Shown one piece after another: positions 21,803 through 34,312 of a stretch of DNA of 64,000 nt. This stretch comes from Ampelocalamus luodianensis (lineage: Eukaryota; Streptophyta; Magnoliopsida; Poales; Poaceae). The position numbers and the translations under genes are program-made. The stretch is from the NCBI GenBank assembly GCA_036346255.1, contig CM070617.1, forward strand, positions 27,021,080 to 27,085,079, written 5' to 3'. The notes below the pieces were generated by a model that was given only the letters and a program-made list of their open reading frames with translations, made no database searches and had not been told where the DNA came from. The stretch's first letter is position 1. Each line of letters begins with the position of its first letter.

Positions 21803-22274
21803 GCGGGGAGGTAGGAGGAGGCCGGGAAAGGGAGAGGAAGGCGGTAGGGACGGAGAGGAGAGAAGGGGAAGGCGGTGGGGGGAGGTAGGGACAGGTCACA
21901 GATCACAGGAGAGGAGAAGGCTGTGTGTGTGTGATGTATGCATGCATGCATGCATTGGAGTTTTGGAGCCAAGCACCTGCTGTGACAGTGAGGCTGGTGA
22001 TCTTCCCTTTATTTTTTTGGATTTGTTATTTCTAAGTTGTCTGTAATTTTTGTAAGTTTAAATTAATTTTGTGACCATTGAATTTGCGTAGAGATTAATG
22101 TATTATATCATTAGATAATGATCCAATGGATTGATCCAATGGATAAAACATGTGACTTATACTTAATAAAATTTCAGTCACCTTACGAAAAAAAAATCTG
22201 TTGCGTCAAACGGCACGGGTGGTGTTAATAAGAGGAACGGGTAAATGGTTGGTTGGGATTGGTCAGCTCTGGCT

Positions 22275-22513
22275 GGATTCATATCCTCTGACATTGTGTT
22301 GTAATGTCACCGTGACATTAGGTGATTTGGATCATCCGATGCAAAAACGAGGGAACAAGATAAGGTCAGCACTAACTCCAAAAAAATATTGTAGCACTTT
22401 TTTAAATCCAACTAATCACCAACTAATCTGGTGCATTCGTTTGTTAAATGAATAGATGAGATTCACCTAATATCACGATGACATTACAACACAATGTCAG
22501 AGGATATGAATCC
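22275..22513. mobile_element. MITE with 51-bp near-perfect inverted repeats
   Basis: The left arm 22275-22325 and right arm 22463-22513 match in inverted orientation with only two or three differences, beginning GGATTCATATCCTCTGACAT. Flanks gctctggct and gttctggcc are similar over 9 bp (7 of 9), hinting at a Mutator-type duplication. The centre (about 137 bp) is non-coding. It lies about 600 bp upstream of the glycosylase start. Confidence 0.75.
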
Positions 22514-22727
22514 GTTCTGGCCTGTGGGCTGGTAAACCTTTCGTCTCTACGGAATGTTCATGAATCATACTTGTACCCTGTGTACTCTGCAGAGCATTAG
22601 CAAATGCAACAAAAACCAACGGGCAGGAAGCAAGTGAAACGCTGCGCCCCTGAAAGTGTACGACGCAACTAAAAATGCCTTTCTCAAAGGGATAGAGATA
22701 GCAACAACTTTCGTAAAAGATTTCTCG

Positions 22728-22808
22728 CAGGGATAGGACTCTAAAAACCTTTTGAAATGGTCGCAGTCGCAGGGATAGGACTCTAAAACCTTTTGAAATG
22801 GTTGCAGT
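22728..22808. repeat. Short tandem duplication
   Basis: Two copies of a roughly 42-bp unit lie head to tail, both containing CGCAGGGATAGGACTCTAAA followed by CCTTTTGAAATGGT. They sit just before the left LTR of the copia element. Confidence 0.8.
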
Positions 22809-22880
22809 AACAATAAGGTACTGTCTATTAATAAGGTGATTAAAAAAAATTAAATGTAAGTCACATTTTTTATCCATTAG

Positions 22881-23863
22881 TGTTGAGAGTAAGAGTATTT
22901 TTTGAATTACTTTAATCCAGAAATATAGTAGATAAAACATGATGAATATTCTAGCCACTTTCACAAAGCAAGTAAGCAAGAACACTATAGACATACTAAT
23001 ATCCAGAAGAACAGAAACTAGCATATCTATCACAGTGTTCAAGGTAACAACTAGTAATATTACTAACCAAGCAATACATATGAAATAGACATACCCGGAT
23101 CCAGAGGAAGGAGCAGCGATGAGTGGAAGAAGAAGCGCAGCAGAGTCTTTGTGAGATCGCCGCTTGTCATGGCGTAGTGGTAAGTAGTCGTGCAAAGGAC
23201 GCCGTGATAGTAGTCGTGCGGTTGTAGGCGTAGCGCAGAGTCGAATGGAGAGGAAGCAATGAGCGATCGCGCGAACGCTCCCAAAACCTTATTCGCCCTT
23301 GCTCGTGCAAGCCTTCAAGGACAAGGGTTCCGAGGCTCGCTCTCCGGCGGCGACAAGACACGCGCCACGGATGGAGATCGCCGAGACAAAGAACAAAATC
23401 AAGAACGTGGTGTCTTTTGTGGAGAGAATTGGAGAACCCCTCTCTGTTCCAAATAATGACTATATATAACAACCAGACCAAAAATGAAGAGACTAGAAAC
23501 AGTCGCAATTATTGCCAGCCGTTTATTGCGAGTCGGTGCGTTTCGATTTTCGAATAGATAAAGAAAACGCAAGACGCACCGACACGCTGCGGCATCGCCA
23601 CAAGACGCACACGCACACGCACGGCACCGCACCGCTCGGCTCGGCTCGGCTCGGCACGACTCGGCGAGGCGAGGCGAGCGAGCGCGCGCGTGTATTGGCT
23701 CTCCAATTCCACAAGAGGACTCCCACGCTCCACCTTATAAATTGGTGTAACTCCCTTTAACTCTCCATATGGGACTAAAAAGGTTTAGCACATGCACACT
23801 GCCTTGGGATTTTCCAGAATTAATTAGAATTAAAGTTGGGCTTAGCCCATATTAAATCCAACA
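22881..23863 (-). repeat. 3' LTR of the copia element
   Basis: 983 bp. It matches the other LTR across its length but lacks about 200 bp present at 40610-40800, a region of short repeats containing ATTACTCACTAGTAAC. The GC-rich tandem CTCGG and GCGAG runs near 23636-23685 are shared. The missing block is bounded by similar CCAGA sequence, which fits a deletion by slippage. Confidence 0.95.
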
Positions 23864-23876
23864 ATCCCCACCGCAT
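23864..23876 (-). promoter_or_regulatory. Polypurine tract of the copia element
   Basis: On the minus strand GCGGTGGGGA immediately precedes the 3' LTR, the position and composition of a plus-strand priming tract. It confirms the minus orientation. Confidence 0.8.
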
Positions 23877-23899
23877 CCCAAGGGCACATGTCAAATTCC

Positions 23900-25070
23900 T
23901 TGATCCACAGTATTGTTTTAATATATCGGTGTTTCGATGGAGACCTGTTAAGGTTGAACATCCATCTAGAATGTAAGTTACACTTATCCACAATCGCACA
24001 ATGGACTAAGCCTTGAATTGGCGCTTTGTGTGAATAAGTTTCACTTAAGTCCTTAATCGATACTAGGTCGCCAGCATCCCCGCGGTTGGAGCATATAAGT
24101 CATACTTCCGCCTATTCATGAGTTTCCTAGAGATTACCCTATCTCATAGATCGTGACTAGCAATGGGCTCATATAGGTGTGTTCTTTCAAGATCGCTCAG
24201 AGGACAAAGATCTTTGCTTAAATAAGCCACAGAACACATTAAGATAAAATCACCTACCATACGATTTAGAGAGAATTGCATCTCCAATGGAGTGAGTCTA
24301 TAAAGGTACTCTCCTCCCGCTAACCAAAAGCTTGTTTCGCTAATCCTACTTCACGGGATCTCCGATCATATAGGATGGGTTACCACTATGGTATAACTCA
24401 CGTGGGTCTCAAACCCATCTCCTTGATGCATTGTCTATCACATTCCGTGATAAACCCTTTGTGAAGGGATCGCAGATTCTTAGTCGCTTGGATATAATCC
24501 AAAGCTATTACTCGGAGTTTCTCATTTTCCCGATGCACTTGATCTTCTCTTCACATGTCTTGATGATTTCATATTATCCTTAGAACTGCTCACCTTAACG
24601 ATCACAATCGATTGTCACGATTCATCGTAATAGCCGCACGGTTTATCAACCACCGGCAGATCCATCAAGAGCTCACGAAGCCATTCGGCTTCAACGATGG
24701 GCGATCTAATGCCGTGAGTTCGCTTCCATTGTTGACCTCGTTAAGATGGTCCGCTTGCAAGACTTCCATGAAACAGCGCCACCTCCAAGTGTGAAGACAT
24801 ATCCACTTGTGGCCTTAATCTCATCAAAGATCGATATCCAGCTTTGAATCACTATAACCCTCTAGTACCCTAGGGTACCCTATAGTGAATGTCATAACTC
24901 ATATTACCCTTTAGATAGCGCATTACCCTCTCAAAAGCATGCCAATGATCATCTCCCGATTAGAAACAAACCGGCTTAGTTTGCTCACAAAGAAACGAGA
25001 TGTCGCCCGTACCGCTTAGCTAAATACATAAGTGAACCAATTATCCGAGAATATCTCAATTGGTCTCTGG
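23900..25070 (-). pseudogene. Copia RNase H region, degraded
   Basis: Fragments of the copia RNase H can be read in changing frames: ATSGYVFTLGGGAVSWKSCK (about 24830-24750), RSTMEAN, and AEWLRELLMDLPVV (about 24685-24640). Stops and small deletions separate them. The remaining stretch to 23900 has no clean frame. Confidence 0.75.
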
Positions 25071-26261
25071 CTATTCTCCGATTCTTCCTAAGCAACACGC
25101 TAGGATCATAAGGTGTTGGAGAAGGTTTGCGATCGCTATAACCAAAACGACTGTAACCTTTTCCACATAATGAGATTGCAACAATGTAATCCCACCATCA
25201 TCACCTCTCAACAGCTTGATGTTCAAGATAACATCAGCTACTCCCAGATCTTTCATCTCAAAATTCTGAGACAAGAAATCTTTGACCTCCTTAATCACAT
25301 TAAGGTTGGTCCCAAAGATCAGTATGTCATCAACATACAAACATAGAATGACTCCCTCGCCCCCACCATGGCGATAATACACACATCTGTCAGCTTCATT
25401 TACAATAAAGCCTGCAGATATTAAGGTTCTGTCGAATTTTTCATGCCACTCCTTAAGTGCTTGTTTAAGACCATACAAAGATTTCAACAACTTGCACACA
25501 TTTCCTTCTTGACCATTTACTACAAATCCATCTGGCTGTTCCATGTAAATTTCCTCGTCCAACTCTCCATTTAGAAAAGCCGTCTTAACATCCATCTGAT
25601 GAACGAGAAGACCGTGTGAGGCAGCCAGAGATAGTAGTACTCGAATAGTGGTCAATCTAGCCACAGGTGAATAAGTATCAAAGAAATCTTCGCCTTCCTT
25701 TTGGGTATAACCCTTGGCCAAGCCGTGCCTTATACTTCTCGATAGTACCATCGCCTAAGCTTCTTTTGAACACCCACTTACATCCTACTGAGTTTACAAC
25801 CATAAGGACGCTCGGTGATCTCCCAAGTTCCATTAGAGATAATGGAATCCATTTCACTCCTGATCGCTTCCTTCCAAAGATTCGCATCCGGAGAAGCATA
25901 TGCTTGAAATGGTACTTGGAGTATCATCCACAAGGTACACAATGAAATCGTAACCAAAAGACTTTGCGGTCCTTTGTCTTTTACTCTTCCTCGAGTTTCA
26001 TTGTCTTCCTCCTCGTGAATTTGATCGTGGTTTGCTCAAAATATTCCATTGGAATGGCAGTTCAGAGTTGTATCGTGCTCCGACTGATAAACTAGGCATA
26101 TCTTTCATCGGAAAAATATCCTCAAAGAATGTAGCATCTCTGGACTCCATAATTGTACCGACATGCACGTCAGGTACTCCAGATTTCACCACTAGAAATC
26201 TATATCCAACGCTATGATGAGCATAGCCTAAAAAGACGTAATCCACGGTTTTTGGTCCAAG
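25071..26261 (-). pseudogene. Copia reverse transcriptase and integrase C-terminus, broken
   Basis: Minus-strand frame 25751-25071 contains the reverse-transcriptase core: DTYSPVARLTTIRVLLSLAA, QMDVKTAFLNGELDEEIYME, SLYGLKQA and the catalytic YVDDIL. The preceding frame 25899-25678 has the WVFK and YKARL part, joined by a frameshift near 25700. The segment 26261-25998 (VFLGYAHHSVGYRF) is the integrase tail, cut off at 26261 by the gypsy insertion and continued at 37992. Several frame breaks make it non-functional. Confidence 0.85.
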
Positions 26262-26266
26262 CTTAC

Positions 26267-26926
26267 TGTCGACGATCAAGTCGCCGATCTTACAATAAAT
26301 GGAAAAAGAGAGAATGACGTGGGAAATCTTGGGATTGTAATGGACCGCTCTTTATTAGTATGAACTGAGATTTTACAAGGGTGTATCTGACGTAATGATG
26401 ATCGCTTTCTAGAATACAAGGCAATGCTTCTTTCTTTCTATCTTCTGATGATCTGATCTCTGATGCGATGTTCCTCTCCCCCTTTGATCTGCCCAGGTTC
26501 CATCTTTAAATAGCCCTCGAAGAGGTGGCGCATTTCCGAGAAGGCGCTCGATGTGAAGCGTTGCGTGCGGTGAGTCAAGTGACGGTTGATACAAAATCAA
26601 CCGCTTGGTTGTTATATGTCTATGAAACATACAACCGCACAGAGGTTGTTCACTGGTGTGTCTTGGATAAGATACGTCGTATGGAATATGCACGTGTTCC
26701 ATTCATCATACGGTAGAGAATATACCTTGGAATCAGTTCTTACCTTCTACGAGCAGTTCTCCTGGTCAAAGGCTTGGCTTGGGCCTTCGTCCGACCAGAG
26801 TACCCATTATGTAACCTCTGGAATCTCTACGACCAGTGGGGTCGTGCATCTCAGGAGTTACGACCATGAAGACGTATGATCTTTTTATGTATTAAAGATA
26901 ATACATAGAGGTTTTAACCCTCGTCA
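26267..26926 (-). repeat. 3' LTR of the gypsy element
   Basis: 660 bp, highly similar to the copy at 37320-37986, with scattered substitutions and short indels. On the minus strand it starts TGACGAGGGT and ends GATCGTCGACA. Confidence 0.95.
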
Positions 26927-26940
26927 GCTAGCCCCCGAAC
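26927..26940 (-). promoter_or_regulatory. Polypurine tract of the gypsy element
   Basis: On the minus strand, TTCGGGGGCTAGC abuts the 3' LTR. A near copy occurs at 30141-30152. Confidence 0.75.
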
Positions 26941-27130
26941 TTTAAATGAATAGGTCGTGTGAACACCTTTCTTCCGATGAAATCGTATCGGGATGACGCT
27001 TATTAAATACAAAGGCATTTGAAGCGGTTTGTATTCACTTTAAAGTTGAGAACTTTGCCTTGGGATTTGAAGAGTTTCGTGTCCGTTGGACTTTTTGGGT
27101 AACTCCTTATTACGGTTTAGGATTTCAAGC

Positions 27131-27138
27131 TTATAAAA
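27131..27138 (+). promoter_or_regulatory. TATA box of the antisense ORF
   Basis: TTATAAAA lies 103 bp before the ATG at 27241 on the plus strand, opposite to the gag-pol direction of the element. Confidence 0.5.
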
Positions 27139-27240
27139 CCCTTTGTAAACCTAGGGTTTTTCACTTCCTCCTTTCTTTTCTCATCTTCCGAGTAAAACTA
27201 CTTGACCTCCTTTGCTTTTCTCACCCAAAAGAACCTAACC

Positions 27241-30042
27241 ATGTCGGACCAAATCACCAACCGGTCGGTTTCGATCTAAGTGAAAAAAGTTGGAGAATCT
27301 GGAGAAGATCGGGATGCTCCCCAGCAAGGATGTGATTTCTTGGAGATCCGCGTTTGGGGAACATTCCCCGAGCAGTGAAGATGGAGAAATTCCTGTTTTT
27401 CTCGCATACATCGAATGCGGATTTCGGCTACCAGTTCACTCCTTTCTTCCTCAAGTTTTGGAGTATTATGGAGTTGAATTGGTGAATTTGGCTCCCAATG
27501 CCATCGCAAATCTCAAGATTTTCGCTCTACCTCTGCTGCGCACTGGGATTCCAGCAGATCCGGATCTGCTCGGGTATTACTACAGATGACGAAGTCCGAA
27601 AGGCGATTGGGACGCTTTGGAGAGTGCACCTTGCGTCTCCATGATGGAAAAGCCGATGAGTACATTTTTATGTACTCAAAATCTTCGTGGTCGTCGTGGA
27701 AGAAGAGTTGGTTCTATATGAAGATCACGAAGAGAGACAAATTTTATTATTCAGTAAGAAGGCGGTCGAGAATCCGAGATGGCGCTCCTCTACAGAGAAG
27801 AGGGAAATGTAGGGAAATGGGTGAAGCAATCAAGCTTTAGTGTCAAAGGTCTAACATCTTGGCATGTGGTGAAGGATTTTTCCACGCACGGTTAGCCTTT
27901 GAAAGCCCGAGCACATAAGATGCTCTGTACATTGGTCGTGATGATACGACCGGAGACTCTAAAGATGGTAAGCCATTTTGAGGATTCCACCAGTTTACCT
28001 ATTTTAGTTGATTATTTCTTAACTCTTTCATTTTACCTTCTGACTCTATCTATCGATGAGATTAGAAGCCGGATCAAGATGATCTGCGCGCGAGAGCTGG
28101 CGATAAGGCTAGTTTTCCTCGGATCTTAGCGGCGTTTCACAAGAGAGGATTGAAAGACTTAAGGTAAAAACATCAACTGCTGTCTTGTTATCGTACATAT
28201 TATTTTTGATCGGTATACCATAAATCCTCTTTGATGTGTAGTTGGTTGGGTTGAGAATCAACAAGGTCACTGAGAGATGTGAGCCAATTGATGATACGAT
28301 CTCCCCTTCAACCACACAGGATGTAAGCCCTCCAGAGGTAGGTAACCGAACACAAATAATATTTTGGATAAATTATGTTTATCGCCTAACTATCTTTGAT
28401 GATAAATTTAGGCGGTCGTTGTACCTTCCAGCAAGGTCACTGAGAATCCTCCAGTGCCTACTGAGGCCACTGTTGTCGAGGTAGACGAATCTACATCCAC
28501 TGACCCGGCGATCAGGGACCTCGACCAAATGGTCGCGGATATCGCTTCCGATTTCCGATCAGTAGATGTGAAAGATCTAGTCAACCCTACCGGTTTAGAA
28601 CCGGTGAGATCGATTGACAGAAGAGGAAGGCTAGCGCAACGAACTTTAGTTCGATGCGCTATAAGGGTAAATCGGAAAAACAACAAGGTATATATATAAA
28701 ATGAAGAGGTCGTATTTATACATACCTTGGATCTTCCTTACCTTCTCTCTCTTGTTTTAGATCTTGTGGTGTTCGGTCGATCCGAGGCACCCTCTCGACG
28801 TGGAGGCTCCGATATACTCCTAAAGCAAAAACTACCGAGGATGAAGTAGCAAAGAAGCCCCGAAAGGTTTCAAAGATCTCGCCAGATCCTTTAGTAATCC
28901 TTACTCCTTCTCCGAGGTAGTCATCCCGAGACCCTCAACAGTTCCACCTCCTCCGAAAATACTTCTCGGGTTAACAAATTCTCTTTTCTCCCGATTTATC
29001 GAGGATAAGGAACTTGATGAAGCTCTGGGAAAGATATCGGACCATCAAGCAAAGATTAGTCCAGATACCATCTTTTCCGAATATAATGATATAGCAATTC
29101 GGTAAGTGTTCTACGACCATCCTTACAACTCTTTCTTTTGCGGTTTCTTTGAAAGCTTGCTAAAGAAAGGAATTTTGTTTTGTAGCATTTGGTGAAAACT
29201 ATGTCGTGATCGGAGGATGACCAAATAATAAGAACTTTGGAGCAAAACACTCCGATATGAGAAGTAAGTACATTTCTCTTTTTGATCTCCTAAGGTTTAT
29301 TATCTTGATTCTCCTTATAGATTATCCTTCTCTTTCTATCATATTTGATAGATTTAGAGAAAATTAAAGAAGAGATCAAGGCCAAGGAAGCCATAATAAT
29401 AAAGCTGAGGGAAGAAAATCAGAGTAAAGACCGGTCGATCGAGCATGCGATGACCAGGCAAAAAGAGGTTTTCGACTCTTGTGAGAAGAAAATCAAAGGT
29501 AACTGGTCGGAGACCTAACCAGTATTCCATAACTCCAATTATAAAGAGTATATTAATTTTGTTTATCTACTCGTGCAGAAAAAACTGTAGCACTTGAACG
29601 AGCAGAGAATACCCTCGATTTTGAGCGTGGCCAAAAGGAAGCTCTTGTATTTGGCCTTGATGAGAAGATCAAGGCTCTTAACAAGATGATTTTCGATATG
29701 GGATCGGGATCAAGCTTGCCTTTTTTAGGAGATCCAACGGAAAAGATGATCTACTTTGGTCAACTTTTGGAAGATCTCAAAGGTCTGCTCAAAACTATGA
29801 GGGAAAACCATACCCAGACAATGAAGGAAGCTATTGTAACTAGAGTTAGTGTTGCTTTAGCAAAACTAAAGGCTTCCGACCACTCTGTTAGTCTTAAAGC
29901 TGTGGAAGAGGACTTCGACTGCTCTGAAAGTGAAGCAACAAAACTTCTCGAGGAAGTAAGACTTCTCGGAGAGAAAGTTGCAGAAGAAATGGAAGTCGGA
30001 TTTCCATCACATAGCGACCAGTCTGGTGGTCCTAATATGTAA
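27241..30042 (+). pseudogene. Antisense extra ORF of the gypsy element ('putative gypsy type transposon'/Transposase_28-like)
   Basis: The gene runs opposite to gag-pol. It starts at ATG 27241 (MSDQITNRS), is frame-shifted almost at once, and resumes as PVFLAYIECGFRLPVHSFL and VLEYYGVELVNLAPNAI (27395-27510), the conserved core of plant proteins annotated Transposase_28 or putative gypsy-type transposon. It continues with WKKSWFYMK near 27700. Later exons are spliced: 29352-29499 (KIKEEIKAKEA and a coiled coil) joins 29579-30042 through GTAACT...GTGCAG in phase. The last exon is Lys/Glu-rich and ends SDQSGGPNM. The function of this family is unknown; it recurs as an additional ORF in Tat-lineage elements. 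This copy has frameshifts and is probably dead, though its last exons are clean. Confidence 0.75.
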
Positions 30043-30140
30043 ACAGATGTAATATTATACTATGTAAAATGAAAATCTTACCTTTTATTAAAGAAGATCC
30101 TGCTTTGTCTTATTAATGTTGTTAAATACTCATATATCTC

Positions 30141-30152
30141 CTAGCCCCCGAC
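30141..30152 (-). promoter_or_regulatory. Second, internal polypurine tract
   Basis: On the minus strand GTCGGGGGCTAG repeats the motif found next to the 3' LTR. It lies just past the 3' end of the antisense ORF, so the two tracts bracket that gene. Confidence 0.6.
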
Positions 30153-31060
30153 TGCTTATGTTAGTAGATGAACGTTACTAAAAGAAAGCAGTAGACCAGG
30201 TAATTGAGTAATAACTATGACCATGGTAAGAGTGCTGATAATGTGTATGACAATGATCTAGGAAATACTAGGAAATCATGTGGTCGGAACCATCTGACGA
30301 TTTCGACTAGTCTAGATCTTATCCATTATCGAAGTACTATGAAATACCACTTGTAGTCGGAAGACATAACAAAGGCTAGATCTTGCTTATAAGAAGATAT
30401 GCATTAAGAATGTATGCAAGAAATGAAATGAAGAGATAAGTACCGTTGTTTAGGAAATATTCGGATCTGGTCGTATCGAATCTTAAGAACTGAAGATTTG
30501 TAAAATATTTCGCGAAACGTACTCATGCTCAAACCGACCGCGGCGAGGATCGTAGGAAAAGGACCGTCACTAGGAAGCTTCTTCCAGCAAGGTGACCACG
30601 TCAGAGAGGAGAGACTTCACCAGAGGCTTTCGTGTCCCGACCAAGAGCTGACTTGAGTAGAACAGAATGTTGAAATAAAATAACAATCTTCAATTTCAAG
30701 AAACGAAAGCCAAGTAAATCGTCTGAGTTGGTACTCCTTATACTCGTATGACTCTTTTAAGAAAAGAATGTCCGGTCGTGAATGTGTATCATTGAAGCAA
30801 TGATCACGGCTAAAACCAATGTGATTGGTGACATTTAAGTCAACAACCATGAGTAGTGGAGATCCCAAAGAAGGAATATCGGAGAGAATGAGAGTCTTCT
30901 CCGACCAACCAGTAACGGGAATGGCATACGACCAGATGCAACAAATAATAAGTATAAACAACCATACTTATCATTTTTAAGGAAAATCATCTTATTGAGA
31001 AAAAAAATGAATAGAAATGAAATACATGAAATTAAACATAGAACTTACGCAATTGATCAA
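30153..31060. other. Gypsy internal spacer, unassigned
   Basis: This lies between the second polypurine tract and the integrase remnants. A 114-residue frame on the minus strand (30961-30617) matches nothing I know. No domain is recognised. Confidence 0.3.
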
Positions 31061-32107
31061 TATTCCAAGAATTAGATAAAACACGCCATCCGACATAGCT
31101 AACTCAGATCGATCCTGGTCGGTTACTTCGACCACAGTGTATGGACCTTCCCATTTAGGTGAAAGTTTATTGCGATTTGCTTGGTTCGGATTTTTACGAG
31201 AACTGGATCACCTACGACTAGGTCAGCGAGGTTGTACCTTACGATCGTGATACTGACACATGGCTTGTTGGTAGATTGTTGATCGTATCAAGGCTTGATT
31301 TCATCTTTCTTCAAGGAAATTGATGTCGCTGTCGTCGTCGATCGATCACTTTCGAAAAGTAATCGCTTCGAGCGAAACCAATTTTAGTTCGGAGGAAGCA
31401 TAGCCTCACCAGTAAACTAAAAAGAATGGTGTTTCCGGCCGCACGACTAGTTGTGGTACGAACGACCCATAATACGAGAGGAAGTTCTCGAACCCAAGCA
31501 CCGACCGCTGAAGTAATCGGTCGAACACTCGCCGCTTGATCCCTTGCATTATGATACCATTGGCTCGCTCAATCGCTCCATTGCTCGTGGATGAGCAAAT
31601 GAAGCGAAATGTATCTTGACACCTAGTTCTTCGCGCAATTCACGAAAATTGCCGCTTGAGAACGGGCACCGTTATCGCGATTATACGATCGGTACACCAA
31701 ACCGTAATCACGCTTTCTTGTTAGGAACCTCTTGGCGGCTTCGCTTGTAGTTTTTACAACCGGCTCGGCCGATCCACTTAGTGAACGTGTCAATTATGAC
31801 GAACAGAACTCAAAGCCCCGGTGCCTTTGGGAAAGGTCCTAGAATGTCCAAATCCCAGTTTGCAAAAGGCCAAGAAAGAGGGATTGTTTGCAAAGCTTGA
31901 GACTACGGTGATGTACTTGTCGGCTATGAAATCGACATTGTGCGCGCCGTCACGAGCTCTTTGCATCATGAAGGGCGATTGGCGAGAGTATCCTTGCCTA
32001 AAGGCTTTACCGACCAGCTCAGAGGAATGATGAGCTCCACGCACTCCTCCATGAATTTCTGTTAGCAATTTAATGACATCCGATTGAGATATGCATCTCA
32101 TCAACAC
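31061..32107 (-). pseudogene. Gypsy integrase, degraded
   Basis: The minus-strand frame 32107-31790 begins with the integrase N-terminal zinc-binding block of Tat-type elements (LLTEIHGGVRGAHHSS, then GKAFRQG), then loses the frame repeatedly. Only scraps of the catalytic core can be followed towards 31061. The catalytic triad cannot be read in one frame. Confidence 0.7.
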
Positions 32108-32210
32108 TCCGTGAGATCCTCGCTTATATAAGGTACGTTCAATGAGAGTGTATGATTTGGCTTTTCGTGCAATACGATCACCTCTACATCATCTTCGGAA
32201 TTATGTCATG

Positions 32211-33768
32211 TCAAGATAATTGTAGATCGATGTCATCCATCTCTACCGTGATCGTGATGGCGCCAACCATCATCGACTGTGGAGCATCCATGTTTGCGTA
32301 ATCAAGGTGTGCAACCTCCTTGCTAACATCTACGCCCTCGGAAGGCTCGACTACCGAGGGTGAATCAGTTTCTCGAGAAAAACTCCGGGCGGGACGGATG
32401 TCCGTGTGGAAGCCATCCGCCAATCGTCCGCCGAAAGTTTTCCTTTCTAGAAATGTGTTGGATCCAAAACCGAAGAAATGCTTTTCAAGTTTCCGCATTT
32501 CCGCGAGATATGACGACATCTTGGTACTAGAGCATTGATACTCTTTCCTACTTGATTCGCTACTAGTTGAGAATCACCTTTCACTAGCAATCTGCGAATC
32601 CCGAGCTAACGAAGTGCTCAAGTCCTCGCCAAGAAACCTTCGTATTCTACCGCATTATTTGTAGCAGAAAGTTTAACTGAATGACGTATTTAAGTTGTTC
32701 GCCAGTAGGGGAAATCAAAAGACCCGACCCGAGCCTTGAAGCATCAAGGAACCATCAAAGTACATTGTCCACTGGTCGTGAATCTCGTACTCGGGTTCTT
32801 GGGAGGGTTCAGGGTTTGTCCATTCGGCAATGAATTCTGCTATTGTCTGAGACTTAATCGCTGTTCTAGGGACAAAATGGAGGTCAAACGCCCCAAGCTC
32901 AACCGCCCATTTCGCTATTCGTCCTGATGACTCCCTAGTACCTAGGACTTGACCAAGCGGATATCCGGTAGGTACGACCACTTTATGGGCCTGAAAATAA
33001 TGTCTAAGTTTCCTTGAAGACATAAGGAGACCATAGAGCAATTTCTGTATCTGTGGATATCGTTCTTTTGGTCCATGCAAGACTTCGCTTACGTAATATA
33101 TTGGTCGTTGGATACGATCACGTTCTACGACCAAGACACCGCTAATCGCCTGCGTGGCGTGCAATGACGTAAATTAGCAATGTCTCTTCCAATCTTGGAG
33201 AGACTAAGACTGGAGGATTCGTAAGATACCGTTTAAGCTCCTCAAAAGTGTCGTTTGCCTCTTTAGTCCATTCGAAACTTCCATGTTTCCGGAGAAGCTT
33301 GAAGAATGGTAGTCCTTTTTCACCTAACCGTGCTATAAAACGACTTAACGCTGCCATACAGCCGGTTAGCTTATGGACTTCCTTTTTCGTGGTCGGGGAA
33401 CGCATCTGATCGATAGCGGTTATTTTCACTGGATTTGCTTCAATGCCTCTAGCAGAAACTAGAAACCCAAGCAGTTTTCCAGATGAAACTCCGAACGCAC
33501 ACTTTTCCGGATTTAATTTAAGGTTATGACGTCTTAAATTATTGAAAGTCTCTTGCAGGTTTGGAATGTGGTCACCAATGTTGATACTTTTTACGACCAA
33601 GTCATCAACATAGGCTTCAAGATTCCGACCTATCTGTGTACTAAAGGTTTTCTGCATCAACCTTTGGAACGTCGCACCAGCATTTTTAAGACCAAATGGC
33701 ATCTTTACATAACAGTAAGTATCAAATGGAGTGATGAAGGAAGTTTTCTCTTCATCTTCTTTACTCAT
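32211..33768 (-). pseudogene. Gypsy reverse transcriptase and RNase H, broken
   Basis: Frame 33768-33142 holds the reverse-transcriptase palm: CYVKMPFGLKNAGATFQRLM, catalytic YVDDLVVKS, and LNPEKCAFGV. Frame 33164-32715 continues with RNase H-like ISGVLVVERD and KLLYGLLMSSRKLRHYF, then WTMYFDGSLMLQGSG, which reads like the start of a second RNase H domain. A second RNase H is characteristic of the Tat lineage. Frame 32519-32211 carries the following linker (YLAEMRKLEKHF). The frames do not join without shifts, and the N-terminal part of the reverse transcriptase (above 33768) is badly worn. Confidence 0.85.
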
Positions 33769-34312
33769 ATTAACTGGTGGTATCCTGAATATGCATCTAA
33801 AAACTTAATAACTCACACCCGAGGTAGAGTCTACAAGTTGATCAATGCGAGGAAGGGAAAATCATCCTTTGGACAAGCTTTATTTAAATCAGAAAGTCGA
33901 TACACATACACCATTTTCCATTGGCCTTTTAACCATTACAGATTGGCAAGCCATTCAGGTGGTCGACCTCACGGATGAATCCACTTGAGTAGCTTGTCGA
34001 TCTCCGATCGATTGCTATTTTCCGATCGTGCAAAACGCCTTAGCTTCTACTTGATCGGTCTTTATCGGTCGCAATGCTAGCGTATGCTCGATCACCTCCA
34101 CGGGACTCGGGCATGTCGGATGCTGTCGGCGAATACATCTGGTTTGCTCGGAGGAAGGAGACGAGCGACTCTTCCTATTTGGGGTTGAGTCCTTCCCCGA
34201 CCAGAATATTGGCACTCTCTGAAGCGCTTTCGTCGAGTGGTACCTCTTTCATCTAGTCGGAAGGCTTTGGTGCTATCTTTGGTCTTGAGTGTTTGACCGC
34301 ATGGTAGCGGTG

